Notes under the pieces: generated by a model | What the model was told of the DNA's origin: nothing | Database searches by the model: none | What the model saw: the letters and a program-made list of their open reading frames with translations, nothing else | Origin: Psychroserpens algicola | Lineage (GTDB): Bacteria; Bacteroidota; Bacteroidia; Flavobacteriales; Flavobacteriaceae | Reading direction: 5' to 3' | DNA length: 64,000 nucleotides | NCBI RefSeq assembly: GCF_014526325.1 | Contig: NZ_JACNMJ010000001.1 | Coordinates: 1,302,001-1,366,000, forward strand | Position numbers and translations under genes: made by a program | Shown here: positions 35,708 through 44,444 of the stretch, in pieces | Layout: the number at the start of each line of letters is the position of its first letter | Position numbering within the stretch: the first letter of the stretch is position 1

Positions 35708-37498
35708 ATGTCAGCACACGCAGATACTCACGCACACGACGATCACGGGCATCATCATAAAGAGACTTTTGTAACTAAATACATTTTTAGTCAAGATCAT
35801 AAAATGATTGCTAAGCAGTACCTAATAACTGGTACTATTATGGGAGTCATTGGTGTTTTGATGTCAATTATGTTTCGTATGCAAATTGCATGGCCAGAGC
35901 AACCTAATGTCTTATTTGAAGCATTGCTTGGAAAATGGGCTCCAGAAGGTGTTATGGATGCAGATATTTATTTAGCACTTGTGACCATACATGGTACCAT
36001 TATGGTATTCTTTGTATTAACAGCAGGTTTGAGTGGTACATTTAGTAACCTTTTAATTCCATTGCAAATTGGAGCTCGAGATATGGCTTCAGGATTCTTA
36101 AACATGGTGTCTTACTGGTTATTTTTCTTGTCTAGTGTCGTTATGATTATTTCCCTATTTGTTGAAGCTGGACCAGCAGCAGCAGGTTGGACAATATACC
36201 CACCACTAAGTGCCTTACCTATGGCACAAGGAGGTTCAGGAGCAGGTATGACGTTATGGTTAGTCTCAATGGCTATATTTATTGCATCTTCTTTATTAGG
36301 ATCACTTAACTATATCGTAACGGTTATTAACTTACGTACTAAAGGGATGTCTATGACAAGATTACCATTAACAATTTGGGCATTCTTTGTTACAGCTATT
36401 ATTGGTGTAGTTTCATTCCCGGTATTATTATCAGCTGCATTATTATTAATTATGGATAGAAGTTTCGGAACGTCATTCTTCTTATCTGATATATTTATTC
36501 AAGGTGAAGTATTACACTATCAAGGTGGATCACCAGTATTATTTGAACACCTGTTTTGGTTCTTAGGACACCCTGAAGTATATATCGTATTATTACCAGC
36601 ATTAGGAATCACTTCCGAAATTATAGCAACCAACTCACGTAAACCTATTTTTGGTTATCGCGCCATGGTGATGTCAATTCTTGCAATTGCATTCTTATCA
36701 ACTATTGTTTGGGGTCACCATATGTTTATTTCAGGAATGAATCCATTCTTAGGGTCTGTATTTACATTTACAACTTTATTGATTGCTATCCCTTCTGCAG
36801 TAAAAGCGTTTAACTATATCACCACACTGTGGAAAGGTAACCTCCAGATGAATCCAGCAATGCTATTCTCAATCGGATTAGTTTCTACATTTATCACTGG
36901 TGGTTTAACAGGAATTATCTTAGGAGACAGTGCTTTAGATATTAATGTTCATGATACTTATTTCGTTGTTGCGCATTTCCACTTGGTAATGGGGATTTCT
37001 GCACTTTACGGAATGTTCGCAGGGATTTACCATTGGTTTCCAAAAATGTTCGGACGTATGTTAAATAAAAACTTAGGGTACTTACACTTCTGGGTCACTG
37101 CAATTTGTGCTTATGGCGTATTTTTCCCAATGCACTTTATCGGTATGGCAGGTTTACCAAGACGTTATTATACGAATTCTAATTTCCCATTATTTGACGA
37201 TACAGCTAATGCCAATGTTGTTATTACTGTTTTCGCTATTGTTGGTGGTATTTTCCAATTGGTATTTTTATGGAACTTCTTCTCTTCGATGTTCTTCGGA
37301 AAGAAAACTGTTCAAAACCCTTGGCGTTCAAATACATTAGAATGGACGGCTCCAGTTAAGCATATTCATGGAAACTGGGAAGGTGAGATTCCTCATGTAC
37401 ACCGTTGGGCATACGATTACAGTAAGCCAGGACATGATGATGATTATGTACCTCAAAACATACCTCTCAAAGATGGAGAGGAAGAATTACAACATTAA
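35708..37498 (+). CDS. coxA: Cytochrome c oxidase subunit I (aa3-type)
   Basis: A 596-residue haem-copper oxidase core with 12 or more transmembrane helices. Haem and CuB ligands and the cross-linked Tyr are in HPEVYIVLLPALG, WGHHMFISGM and VVAHFHLVMG. The N-terminus is His-rich (HADTHAHDDHGHHHKE) before the first helix. It completes the quinol-to-O2 chain with the Act proteins; a physical complex III-oxidase supercomplex is known in Flavobacterium johnsoniae. The operon ends 20-50 bases downstream at a strong terminator. No subunit III or IV gene follows directly. Confidence 0.95.
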   Translation: MSAHADTHAHDDHGHHHKETFVTKYIFSQDHKMIAKQYLITGTIMGVIGVLMSIMFRMQIAWPEQPNVLFEALLGKWAPEGVMDADIYLALVTIHGTIMVFFVLTAGLSGTFSNLLIPLQIGARDMASGFLNMVSYWLFFLSSVVMIISLFVEAGPAAAGWTIYPPLSALPMAQGGSGAGMTLWLVSMAIFIASSLLGSLNYIVTVINLRTKGMSMTRLPLTIWAFFVTAIIGVVSFPVLLSAALLLIMDRSFGTSFFLSDIFIQGEVLHYQGGSPVLFEHLFWFLGHPEVYIVLLPALGITSEIIATNSRKPIFGYRAMVMSILAIAFLSTIVWGHHMFISGMNPFLGSVFTFTTLLIAIPSAVKAFNYITTLWKGNLQMNPAMLFSIGLVSTFITGGLTGIILGDSALDINVHDTYFVVAHFHLVMGISALYGMFAGIYHWFPKMFGRMLNKNLGYLHFWVTAICAYGVFFPMHFIGMAGLPRRYYTNSNFPLFDDTANANVVITVFAIVGGIFQLVFLWNFFSSMFFGKKTVQNPWRSNTLEWTAPVKHIHGNWEGEIPHVHRWAYDYSKPGHDDDYVPQNIPLKDGEEELQH

Positions 37499-37517
37499 AT
37501 TCTTAACAATAATATTG

Positions 37518-37549
37518 AAAAGCCTTTCGTAACTATCGAAAGGCTTTTT
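37518..37549 (+). terminator. Intrinsic terminator of the act-cox operon
   Basis: AAAAGCCTTTCG / CGAAAGGCTTTT (12-bp stem, 7-nt loop TAACTAT) followed by T residues. The ruvB promoter element begins 4 bases beyond it. Confidence 0.9.
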
Positions 37550-37552
37550 GTT

Positions 37553-37560
37553 TATATTTG
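37553..37560 (+). promoter_or_regulatory. Candidate -7 element (TATATTTG) of ruvB
   Basis: An exact TAnnTTTG match ending 6 bases before the ruvB ATG at 37567. Transcription from it would give a leaderless or nearly leaderless mRNA. No good -33 TTTG is seen because the terminator stem fills that space. Confidence 0.55.
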
Positions 37561-37566
37561 TGTTAT

Positions 37567-38589
37567 ATGAACGAGAATTTAGATCCTACAAACGATAATT
37601 TTTCACCAGAAGAACTGGACGTAGAAAAAAAGTTGAGACCCCTATCCTTTGACGATTTCACAGGTCAGGATCAAGTGTTAGAAAATCTACAAATATTTGT
37701 TCAAGCTGCTAATGGTCGAAGTGAAGCTTTAGACCATACCCTTTTTCATGGTCCTCCAGGATTAGGTAAAACGACATTAGCTCATATTTTAGCGAGTGAA
37801 CTGAACGTTGGTATCAAAGTGACCTCAGGTCCGGTTTTAGATAAACCAGGTGATTTAGCAGGTTTACTCACCAATCTTGATGAGCGTGATGTTTTATTTA
37901 TTGATGAAATCCATCGTTTAAGTCCGATCGTAGAAGAATATTTATACTCTGCTATGGAAGACTATAAAATAGATATCATGATTGAGTCTGGACCCAACGC
38001 CAGAACCGTTCAAATCAATTTAAACCCATTTACCTTAGTTGGTGCTACAACCCGTTCGGGATTATTAACCTCGCCTATGCGAGCTCGTTTCGGAATTCAA
38101 AGCCGACTTCAATATTATAACACCGAATTATTAACCACAATCGTACAACGAAGTGCTTCAATTTTAGATGTGCCTATTTCTATGGAAGCTGCTGTTGAAA
38201 TCGCAGGTCGTAGTCGTGGAACACCAAGAATAGCTAATGCCTTATTGCGTCGTGTTCGCGATTTTGCGCAAATAAAAGGTAATGGTAGCATTGATATCAA
38301 GATTGCTAAGTTTGCTTTAGAAGCACTCAATGTAGATGCGCATGGTCTTGATGAGATGGATAACAAAATACTGGAAACCATTATCGAAAAGTTTAAAGGC
38401 GGTCCTGTAGGAATTACAACTTTAGCCACTGCTGTAAGTGAAAGCGCCGAAACTATTGAAGAGGTTTATGAGCCTTTTTTAATACAGCAAGGCTTTATCA
38501 TGAGAACACCTCGTGGACGAGAAGTGACCGAGCTAGCCTATAAGCATTTAGGAAAAATTAAAGGTCCGATACAAGGCGGTTTGTTTTAA
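37567..38589 (+). CDS. ruvB: Holliday junction branch migration helicase RuvB
   Basis: A 340-residue AAA+ motor that drives branch migration of Holliday junctions with RuvA. Walker [13 protein letters not shown], Walker [12 protein letters not shown], sensor [18 protein letters not shown] with the arginine finger, and a C-terminal winged helix ([14 protein letters not shown]) are all present. The frame can be extended to a TTG at 37558, but that TTG is part of the promoter element, so the ATG at 37567 ([10 protein letters not shown]) is used. Confidence 0.95.
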   Translation: MNENLDPTNDNFSPEELDVEKKLRPLSFDDFTGQDQVLENLQIFVQAANGRSEALDHTLFHGPPGLGKTTLAHILASELNVGIKVTSGPVLDKPGDLAGLLTNLDERDVLFIDEIHRLSPIVEEYLYSAMEDYKIDIMIESGPNARTVQINLNPFTLVGATTRSGLLTSPMRARFGIQSRLQYYNTELLTTIVQRSASILDVPISMEAAVEIAGRSRGTPRIANALLRRVRDFAQIKGNGSIDIKIAKFALEALNVDAHGLDEMDNKILETIIEKFKGGPVGITTLATAVSESAETIEEVYEPFLIQQGFIMRTPRGREVTELAYKHLGKIKGPIQGGLF

Positions 38590-38650
38590 ATCAACCGTCA
38601 TTCTGAACTTGTTTCAGAATCTCATCACAACATATAATGCAATAATTTAG

Positions 38651-39985
38651 ATGCGCACAAACAATGACAATATACCAACAGTTCCTTTAAACCGATTTAT
38701 AAAACACTCACTAGAGATCCTTAAAAACCCTTTACCTTTTCATCATAAAAATTTTACAGAACAAGGTGATGTTTTTAAACTAAAAATTGGATGGAATACG
38801 AGTGTGTTTTTTTGTAGAGATGCAGCTTTTGCTGAATATGTACTTCAGAAAAATCAAAAAAACTATGTAAAATCCAAAATTCAAACCGAAGATTTGGTTA
38901 AATATGTTGGTAAAGGTTTATTAACTTCAGAAGGCGACCATTGGAAAAAACAACGAAAACTCATTCAGCCAGCATTTCATAAAAAACAACTTCAGAACTT
39001 ATTAGAATCTATCCAAAGTGCTATTCTTTCAGAATATAATCGCATCGAGGAAAATACTGTTATTGATATATTTCCTATTCTAAATGATTTGGCGTTTCAA
39101 ACCGTTGTAAAATCATTATTCAGTAGTGCTGCTAATCAAAATGATATAAATAGGCTTCAATATATTACCGAAGCGGCTCAAAAAATGATGGTTAAAGAAC
39201 TGCGCCAACCCTATTTAGGCTGGTGGTTTAAAGCAAGTGGTAAGATTGAAAAGCATATTGCTTTAACACGGGAAGCACGTGATATTTTAAAGCGTATAGT
39301 TAATGAAAGACGACTGTCAAAGGCTAGAGAAAATGATTTATTAGATATGCTCTTAGATGCACGATATGATGATGGTAACCCGATGGATGAAGAGCAACTT
39401 ATTGATGAGATTCTCATTTTATTTACGGCTGGACATGAAACTACGTCAAACTCTCTGACGTTTACTTGTCAACTTTTAGCATTGCATCCCCAATGGCAGG
39501 AGCAGATTTTTAAAGAATTTTCAGATGTAAAAAAGGAAACAACCGATTTAATGGCTGTTGTAATGGCTTCTAAAGTTTGTCAGCAGGTCATTGAAGAATC
39601 AATGCGTTTATATCCACCAGCATATTTTATTGACCGTGTGAATATTTCAGATGATAATTTTAATGGGATGCATTTTGATGCCGGATCAAACTTGTTGTTT
39701 TCGGTATATGAAATACACCGACACCCAGAGTTATGGAAGCAACCTAACACTTTTTTACCTGAGCGTTTTGCCGAAGGAGGCCGGAAATTTTCATCTCAGT
39801 ATTTTCCTTTTGGAGCAGGTCCGAGAAAATGTATTGGAAATAACTTCGCTATGTTTGAGATGATTATTGCTGTAACAGAGTTAGTGTCTAAATTTAAAAT
39901 CTATCCAGATTTTGAAGTGATCGATATCACTCCCTTAATTACATTAAAACCTAAAAATGCGTTTCTGAAGTTTGTAAAGCGATAA
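38651..39985 (+). CDS. Cytochrome P450
   Basis: A 444-residue haem-thiolate monooxygenase. I-helix motif FTAGHETTSN, K-helix EESMRLYPP (the ExxR pair) and the Cys-ligand loop FPFGAGPRKCIG are intact. There is no membrane anchor, so it is soluble and would need separate ferredoxin or reductase partners, none of which is encoded nearby. Its length and the TAGHETT motif put it with the fatty-acid or terpenoid hydroxylase-like bacterial P450s; the substrate cannot be told. It starts 61 bases after ruvB. Confidence 0.93.
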   Translation: MRTNNDNIPTVPLNRFIKHSLEILKNPLPFHHKNFTEQGDVFKLKIGWNTSVFFCRDAAFAEYVLQKNQKNYVKSKIQTEDLVKYVGKGLLTSEGDHWKKQRKLIQPAFHKKQLQNLLESIQSAILSEYNRIEENTVIDIFPILNDLAFQTVVKSLFSSAANQNDINRLQYITEAAQKMMVKELRQPYLGWWFKASGKIEKHIALTREARDILKRIVNERRLSKARENDLLDMLLDARYDDGNPMDEEQLIDEILILFTAGHETTSNSLTFTCQLLALHPQWQEQIFKEFSDVKKETTDLMAVVMASKVCQQVIEESMRLYPPAYFIDRVNISDDNFNGMHFDAGSNLLFSVYEIHRHPELWKQPNTFLPERFAEGGRKFSSQYFPFGAGPRKCIGNNFAMFEMIIAVTELVSKFKIYPDFEVIDITPLITLKPKNAFLKFVKR

Positions 39986-40127
39986 CACTTATAAATCGCT
40001 GAACTTCAAAAACTAACACTTCATCTGAATAATTATTATCTAAACTAAAAAAAAGAGTATTTGGTCTATTTTTTTTATTGTGATATAAAATTTTGCCTAC
40101 TTTTCAACCACCAATTAACCAATCATT

Positions 40128-41468
40128 ATGAAAACCTTCCATTATTCAGCATACGTTGTCGGATTTATGACTTTATTCATGTCATGTGCTTCAGACGATG
40201 ATAATTATGTGCCACTTCCATCCCAAAATATTTTAGAAAATAGAATTATAGAGCTTTATGGATCTAAAGACGCTTTAATTCAACCATTAGCAACTGATTT
40301 TAATTTGATACCTAATGATGCAAATAATCCAATTACAGCAGCTAAAGTTGAACTAGGTAAGTTTCTGTTTCACGAAACAGGCTTAGCAACCAATCCGAGT
40401 ATGGACGAAGGTATGCATACTTATTCGTGTGCAAGTTGTCATCATGCCCAGGCTGGTTTTCAGAGTGGAATCTTACAAGGAATTGGAGAAGGAGGAATGG
40501 GTTTTGGTATTAATGGAGAAGGACGATTTAAAAACGGAATGTATTTAGAAACCGATTTAGACGTACAACCAATAAGAACACCAAGTGCTCTCAATGTGGC
40601 TTATCAAGATGTCATGCTTTGGAATGGTCAATTTGGTGGTACAGGAACCAATCAAGGAACCGAAGCTAATTGGACTGTTGGTACACCTAAAGAAGTCAAC
40701 AATTTAGGTTTTGAAGGCGTAGAAATTCAAGCAATAGCTGGATTGGATGTGCATAGGTTGGTGATTGATGAGGCATTTATTTTGAGCTCAGATTATAAAG
40801 ATATGTTTGATGAAGCGTTTCCAGATGTGGATGTTTCAGAGCGTTATACAAAAGTAAATGCAGGACTAGCTATCGCAGCTTATGAGCGTACCTTATTACC
40901 AAATCAAGCGCCTTTTCAGCAATGGTTAAATGGAAATACATCAGCTTTAAACGAACAAGAAACAGAAGGCGCCTTATTATTTTTTGACGAAGCAAAATGT
41001 TATTCTTGCCATTCAGGACCAGCTTTAAACGGCATGGATTTTTATGCTTTAGGTCTGAATGATTTGGCTGGTGAAAATGTGCTTACACCTATTGATGATG
41101 CCACACGACGTGGACGTGGAGGGTTTACAGGAAATTCAGAAGATGATTTTAAATTTAAAACACCTCAGTTATACAATTTAAAAGATGTTGCATTTTTCGG
41201 ACATGGTGGTAGCCTCCACTCTATAGAAGAGGTGGTTCGTTATAAAAATAATGCGGTTGCTGAAAATCAAGATGTACCAGCAACTCAATTATCACCATTA
41301 TTTGAGCCCTTAAACCTTTCAGATGACGAGATTGATGCTATTACTGCCTTTTTAGAGAACGCTTTATACGATAGTAATTTGCAACGTTATGTTCCTGATG
41401 CTCTACCAACAGGGTATTGCTTCCCTAATGCAGATACGATGTCATCTCAAGATATGGGATGTGACTAA
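40128..41468 (+). CDS. Dihaem cytochrome c peroxidase-family lipoprotein
   Basis: A 446-residue periplasmic dihaem protein of the CcpA/MauG superfamily. The lipoprotein signal MKTFHYSAYVVGFMTLFMSC is followed by two haem sites: SCASCHHAQAGFQ (about residue 100) and KCYSCHSGPALNG (about 290). It would reduce H2O2 with electrons from cytochrome c, or oxidise an organic substrate in a MauG-like way. Length is above the classic peroxidase (about 340) because of an N-terminal extension and loops. It stands alone between the P450 gene and queG. Confidence 0.9.
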   Translation: MKTFHYSAYVVGFMTLFMSCASDDDNYVPLPSQNILENRIIELYGSKDALIQPLATDFNLIPNDANNPITAAKVELGKFLFHETGLATNPSMDEGMHTYSCASCHHAQAGFQSGILQGIGEGGMGFGINGEGRFKNGMYLETDLDVQPIRTPSALNVAYQDVMLWNGQFGGTGTNQGTEANWTVGTPKEVNNLGFEGVEIQAIAGLDVHRLVIDEAFILSSDYKDMFDEAFPDVDVSERYTKVNAGLAIAAYERTLLPNQAPFQQWLNGNTSALNEQETEGALLFFDEAKCYSCHSGPALNGMDFYALGLNDLAGENVLTPIDDATRRGRGGFTGNSEDDFKFKTPQLYNLKDVAFFGHGGSLHSIEEVVRYKNNAVAENQDVPATQLSPLFEPLNLSDDEIDAITAFLENALYDSNLQRYVPDALPTGYCFPNADTMSSQDMGCD

Positions 41469-41519
41469 TGAATTCTATTTTAGATGTGTAGAAAACGCTT
41501 TATTCTACTTCAGATGTTT

Positions 41520-41527
41520 TAAATTTG
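41520..41527 (+). promoter_or_regulatory. Candidate -7 element (TAAATTTG) of queG
   Basis: An exact TAnnTTTG match ending 3 bases before the GTG at 41531. It contains the TTG that could be mistaken for the start. No clear -33 element. Confidence 0.5.
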
Positions 41528-41530
41528 AGG

Positions 41531-42451
41531 GTGAATAAAACGCAAAAATCTCAATTTATTAAATCTGAAGCCAAACGCCTCGGGTTTCTGTCTTGTGGTA
41601 TTAGTAAAGCTCAGTTTTTAGAAGAGGAAGCACCTCGCCTCGAAAAATGGCTGAAGAATAATGCTCATGGTGAGATGCGTTATATGGAAAATCATTTTGA
41701 TAAACGCCTTGATCCCACAAAACTTGTAGAAGGTTCTAAAAGTGTCGTGTCATTATTACTAAATTATTATCCTTCGGAAATTCAAAACCCTGAATCCTAT
41801 AAGCTTTCTAAATATGCTTATGGAACCGACTATCACTTTGTCATTAAAGATAAATTGAAATCCTTATTACAGGTTATCCAGGATGAAATTGGAGATGTGC
41901 ATGGTCGTGCCTTTGTGGATTCGGCTCCCGTTTTGGATAAAGCATGGGCTGCAAAATCAGGATTGGGTTGGATTGGTAAACACAGCAATCTACTGACGCA
42001 GCAAATAGGATCGTTCTATTTTATTGCCGAATTAATTATTGATCTCGAATTGGAATACGACCACGCTACGACTGACCACTGCGGAACCTGTACGGCTTGT
42101 ATAGATGCTTGTCCTACACAAGCTATTACAGAACCTTATGTCGTTGATGGTAGCAAATGCATCTCGTATTTTACTATAGAACTCAAAGAAAATATTCCTT
42201 CAGAGTTTAAAGGTCAGTTTGATGACTGGATGTTTGGTTGTGATGTGTGTCAGGATGTTTGTCCGTGGAATCGTTTTTCAAAAGCGCATAGCGAGCCTTT
42301 ATTTAATCCACATCCCGATTTATTATCGATGACCAAGAAAGACTGGGATGAAATTACAGAAGATACTTTTAGAAAGGTGTTTAAAAAATCGGCAGTAAAA
42401 CGCACAAAATTTGAAGGTTTACAACGTAATATTACTTTTTTAAAACACTAA
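41531..42451 (+). CDS. queG: Epoxyqueuosine reductase QueG
   Basis: A 306-residue cobalamin- and iron-sulfur-dependent enzyme that reduces epoxyqueuosine to queuosine in tRNA. The catalytic/B12 region [20 protein letters not shown] is followed by two [4Fe-4S] motifs, [16 protein letters not shown] and [15 protein letters not shown] at 41531 ([15 protein letters not shown]) is preferred to the TTG at 41525, which sits in the promoter element. The 3' end overlaps the convergent subtilase gene by 20 bases. Confidence 0.93.
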   Translation: MNKTQKSQFIKSEAKRLGFLSCGISKAQFLEEEAPRLEKWLKNNAHGEMRYMENHFDKRLDPTKLVEGSKSVVSLLLNYYPSEIQNPESYKLSKYAYGTDYHFVIKDKLKSLLQVIQDEIGDVHGRAFVDSAPVLDKAWAAKSGLGWIGKHSNLLTQQIGSFYFIAELIIDLELEYDHATTDHCGTCTACIDACPTQAITEPYVVDGSKCISYFTIELKENIPSEFKGQFDDWMFGCDVCQDVCPWNRFSKAHSEPLFNPHPDLLSMTKKDWDEITEDTFRKVFKKSAVKRTKFEGLQRNITFLKH

Positions 42452-44084
42452 TTTGATTAGTAATACTATCGGCCATTATAAAGGCATTATATGCATTAAT
42501 TATTTTTCCAGATTTTGATAATTCATAAAAAGGAGTGTCTATTTCCTTTTCATTTTCTGATAGAATTTTAATTCGATAGGGAAACTCAACACCTGAATCC
42601 ATAATAATATGTTTGACTTGTGAAGCCGTTAAATCGGGATAATAGGCAAAAAGTAATGCTGCTACTTTTGATGCTACAGCCGAAGCCAAAGATGTACCAC
42701 TATCGAAACTATAATTATTTCTAGGATAAGTGGTATATACGCTATCTCCAGGAGAGAAAATATCAACATTAATTTTACCGTAATTACTAAATGTTGATAG
42801 TTTTGAATTTAAGTGGTGAGAACTAGCACCAACATACAAGAAATTATCACAAAACTCATTGGTTTCATGATAACTGTCATTAGGATAAATATGTGAATTT
42901 ATATCAATATTCACAGCGTCATTTCCTGATGCTGATACGATTAAAACGTTGTGTTTTTCTGCATATAAAAAGGCGTCTTTAAGCCATTCCGAATGTAAGG
43001 AGAATGCTTTTCCAAAACTCATGTTAATTACTTTCGCTCCTTGATTAACAGCATATTTAATTCCTAGGGCTATATCTTTATCATGAGTGCTGCCACCATT
43101 CGGTAAAATAGAGACGGGAAGGATTTTAATTAAGTTTTTATCTGAGCTTGATTCACTTGAATTGGTTATCATTCCGACAACTCTTGTTCCGTGAGTAAAT
43201 GTGTCTAGATGGTCGTATGTTTTATTATTTCCGTAGATAGTATCGTTAAGGTTATTAGGATCATCACCAACTATAGTTCTAGGAAAATAGGATAGGTTTA
43301 ATTTTTTATGATAGGTGTCCTTTTGGTCTTGGTTATACCTGGTCATATTTTTATCAGAATCGTTGTATTGAATGATAAGTTTTATTTCTTCGACATATTT
43401 CGATAATCCATTACCAACCGTATCTATAGAATTTAGGATATCTAATGAGTAATTATATTCTGGGAAATAAGATTTTAATGCGTCACGAGCTTCTAAATAG
43501 AAATTGAAAATTTTATTAGATTGTTCTAATGAAGCCTTCGAAGAGATTAGGCTCGTTCTTAATTTTTCCTTAGCTCTTTTATATTCAGGATTATTGAAAA
43601 TGGTATCACTTACAACTCCGTTTAAAACTTGTGTTTCAAAGGTTCTAATGATTCTAACATATTCAAAATTTTCGATAATTACAGTTTCACCTTTTGTATT
43701 TCCTAAGAAGTTCCAACCATGAACATCATCGATATAACCATTAGCATCGTCATCGATATGATTATCTGGAATTTCATTTGGGTTAGTCCAGATTTGTGTT
43801 TTGAAGGCCTCATGATGAATGTCAACTTTAGTATCAAGTACGGCAACAATAACTGTTTCTCCTGTTGTATTTTTTAAGATAGTATTATAGGCTTTTTCTA
43901 AACTTATTCCAGGAATCGTATCTGCAATAATATCTTTTAAATGCCAATCTTTGATTGTAGTAATTTTCGAATGTATTGAAATACTATCTTGATAGGGATT
44001 TTCGATTTTTAATAATGGCAAATTTTCATTTGAGTTACAGCTCAAGAAAAAAAAGAATATAATAAGGCTAGATAGCTGTCGCAT
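42432..44084 (-). CDS. Subtilisin-like (S8) serine protease lipoprotein next to the RiPP precursor
   Basis: A 550-residue exported protease. Start at 44084 ([16 protein letters not shown]) gives a lipoprotein signal. Catalytic residues: Asp84 in [11 protein letters not shown], His298 in [10 protein letters not shown], Ser465 in [11 protein letters not shown], with the oxyanion Asn in SASGN. The Asp-to-His distance is about 214 residues because of a long insertion, far above the usual 30-60, and the Asp motif reads DTK rather than DTG. The gene is 76 bases downstream of the GG-leader precursor and on the same strand, with a terminator between. A role as a LanP-like leader peptidase or in self-protection is inference; a general secreted protease is the alternative. 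Confidence 0.85.
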   Translation of the reverse strand: MRQLSSLIIFFFFLSCNSNENLPLLKIENPYQDSISIHSKITTIKDWHLKDIIADTIPGISLEKAYNTILKNTTGETVIVAVLDTKVDIHHEAFKTQIWTNPNEIPDNHIDDDANGYIDDVHGWNFLGNTKGETVIIENFEYVRIIRTFETQVLNGVVSDTIFNNPEYKRAKEKLRTSLISSKASLEQSNKIFNFYLEARDALKSYFPEYNYSLDILNSIDTVGNGLSKYVEEIKLIIQYNDSDKNMTRYNQDQKDTYHKKLNLSYFPRTIVGDDPNNLNDTIYGNNKTYDHLDTFTHGTRVVGMITNSSESSSDKNLIKILPVSILPNGGSTHDKDIALGIKYAVNQGAKVINMSFGKAFSLHSEWLKDAFLYAEKHNVLIVSASGNDAVNIDINSHIYPNDSYHETNEFCDNFLYVGASSHHLNSKLSTFSNYGKINVDIFSPGDSVYTTYPRNNYSFDSGTSLASAVASKVAALLFAYYPDLTASQVKHIIMDSGVEFPYRIKILSENEKEIDTPFYELSKSGKIINAYNAFIMADSITNQISVLKK

Positions 44085-44106
44085 GATTATGATACAATAA
44101 GTTATT

Positions 44107-44144
44107 ATAAACAAAAAGGTCCTTTACAAGACCTTTTTGTTTAT
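44107..44144 (-). terminator. Terminator between RiPP precursor and subtilase
   Basis: A perfect 15-bp stem (ATAAACAAAAAGGTC, 44107-44121, with 44130-44144) and 8-nt loop. On the minus strand the stem runs into the T-rich arm after GACC. It would end most precursor transcripts while letting some reach the protease gene. Confidence 0.8.
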
Positions 44145-44160
44145 TTCTATCATTGATAGA

Positions 44161-44334
44161 TTAATTATTGTCGTTACTTATTGCACATGTTGCACTTGGA
44201 GGAATGCATGCTCTTGTAGATAAGGTTATTGTTCTATGGTCATCATCTGCATTACCACCAATAACGTTTGATAAATTGTTTAATTTAGAAATTTTGAATT
44301 TTTCGATTAATAGTTTTTTGTTGGCATTTTTCAT
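44161..44334 (-). CDS. GG-leader RiPP precursor, putative class I lanthipeptide (57 aa)
   Basis: Start at 44334 (MKNANKKLLIEKFKISKLNN) chosen by homology to other Bacteroidota precursors; the open frame reaches 44370. The leader is 27 residues ending NVIGG, a double-glycine site for a C39 peptidase. The 30-residue core starts NADDDHRTITLSTRAC and ends with two Cys, each preceded by Ser/Thr at ring-forming distance (Thr13 or Ser12 to Cys16; Ser20 to Cys23), flanked by Thr8 and Thr10. This fits a lanthipeptide substrate for the split dehydratase encoded upstream on the same strand. No cyclase gene is seen. The product is unknown. Confidence 0.75.
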   Translation of the reverse strand: MKNANKKLLIEKFKISKLNNLSNVIGGNADDDHRTITLSTRACIPPSATCAISNDNN

Positions 44335-44444
44335 AATAGTATTGATTTTGTTAAAATTGATTTGATTCAAATAAATAACAATATGAGTTGTAATACAAGT
44401 AAAACAAGGGCCTTTCAGTCGGAATTCATGAATCTAGAGACAAT

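Noticed and set aside
44168-44365. Plus-strand 65-codon ORF with a hydrophobic end
   Set aside because: Exact antisense of the GG-leader precursor; the minus-strand reading has the recognisable leader and Cys core.
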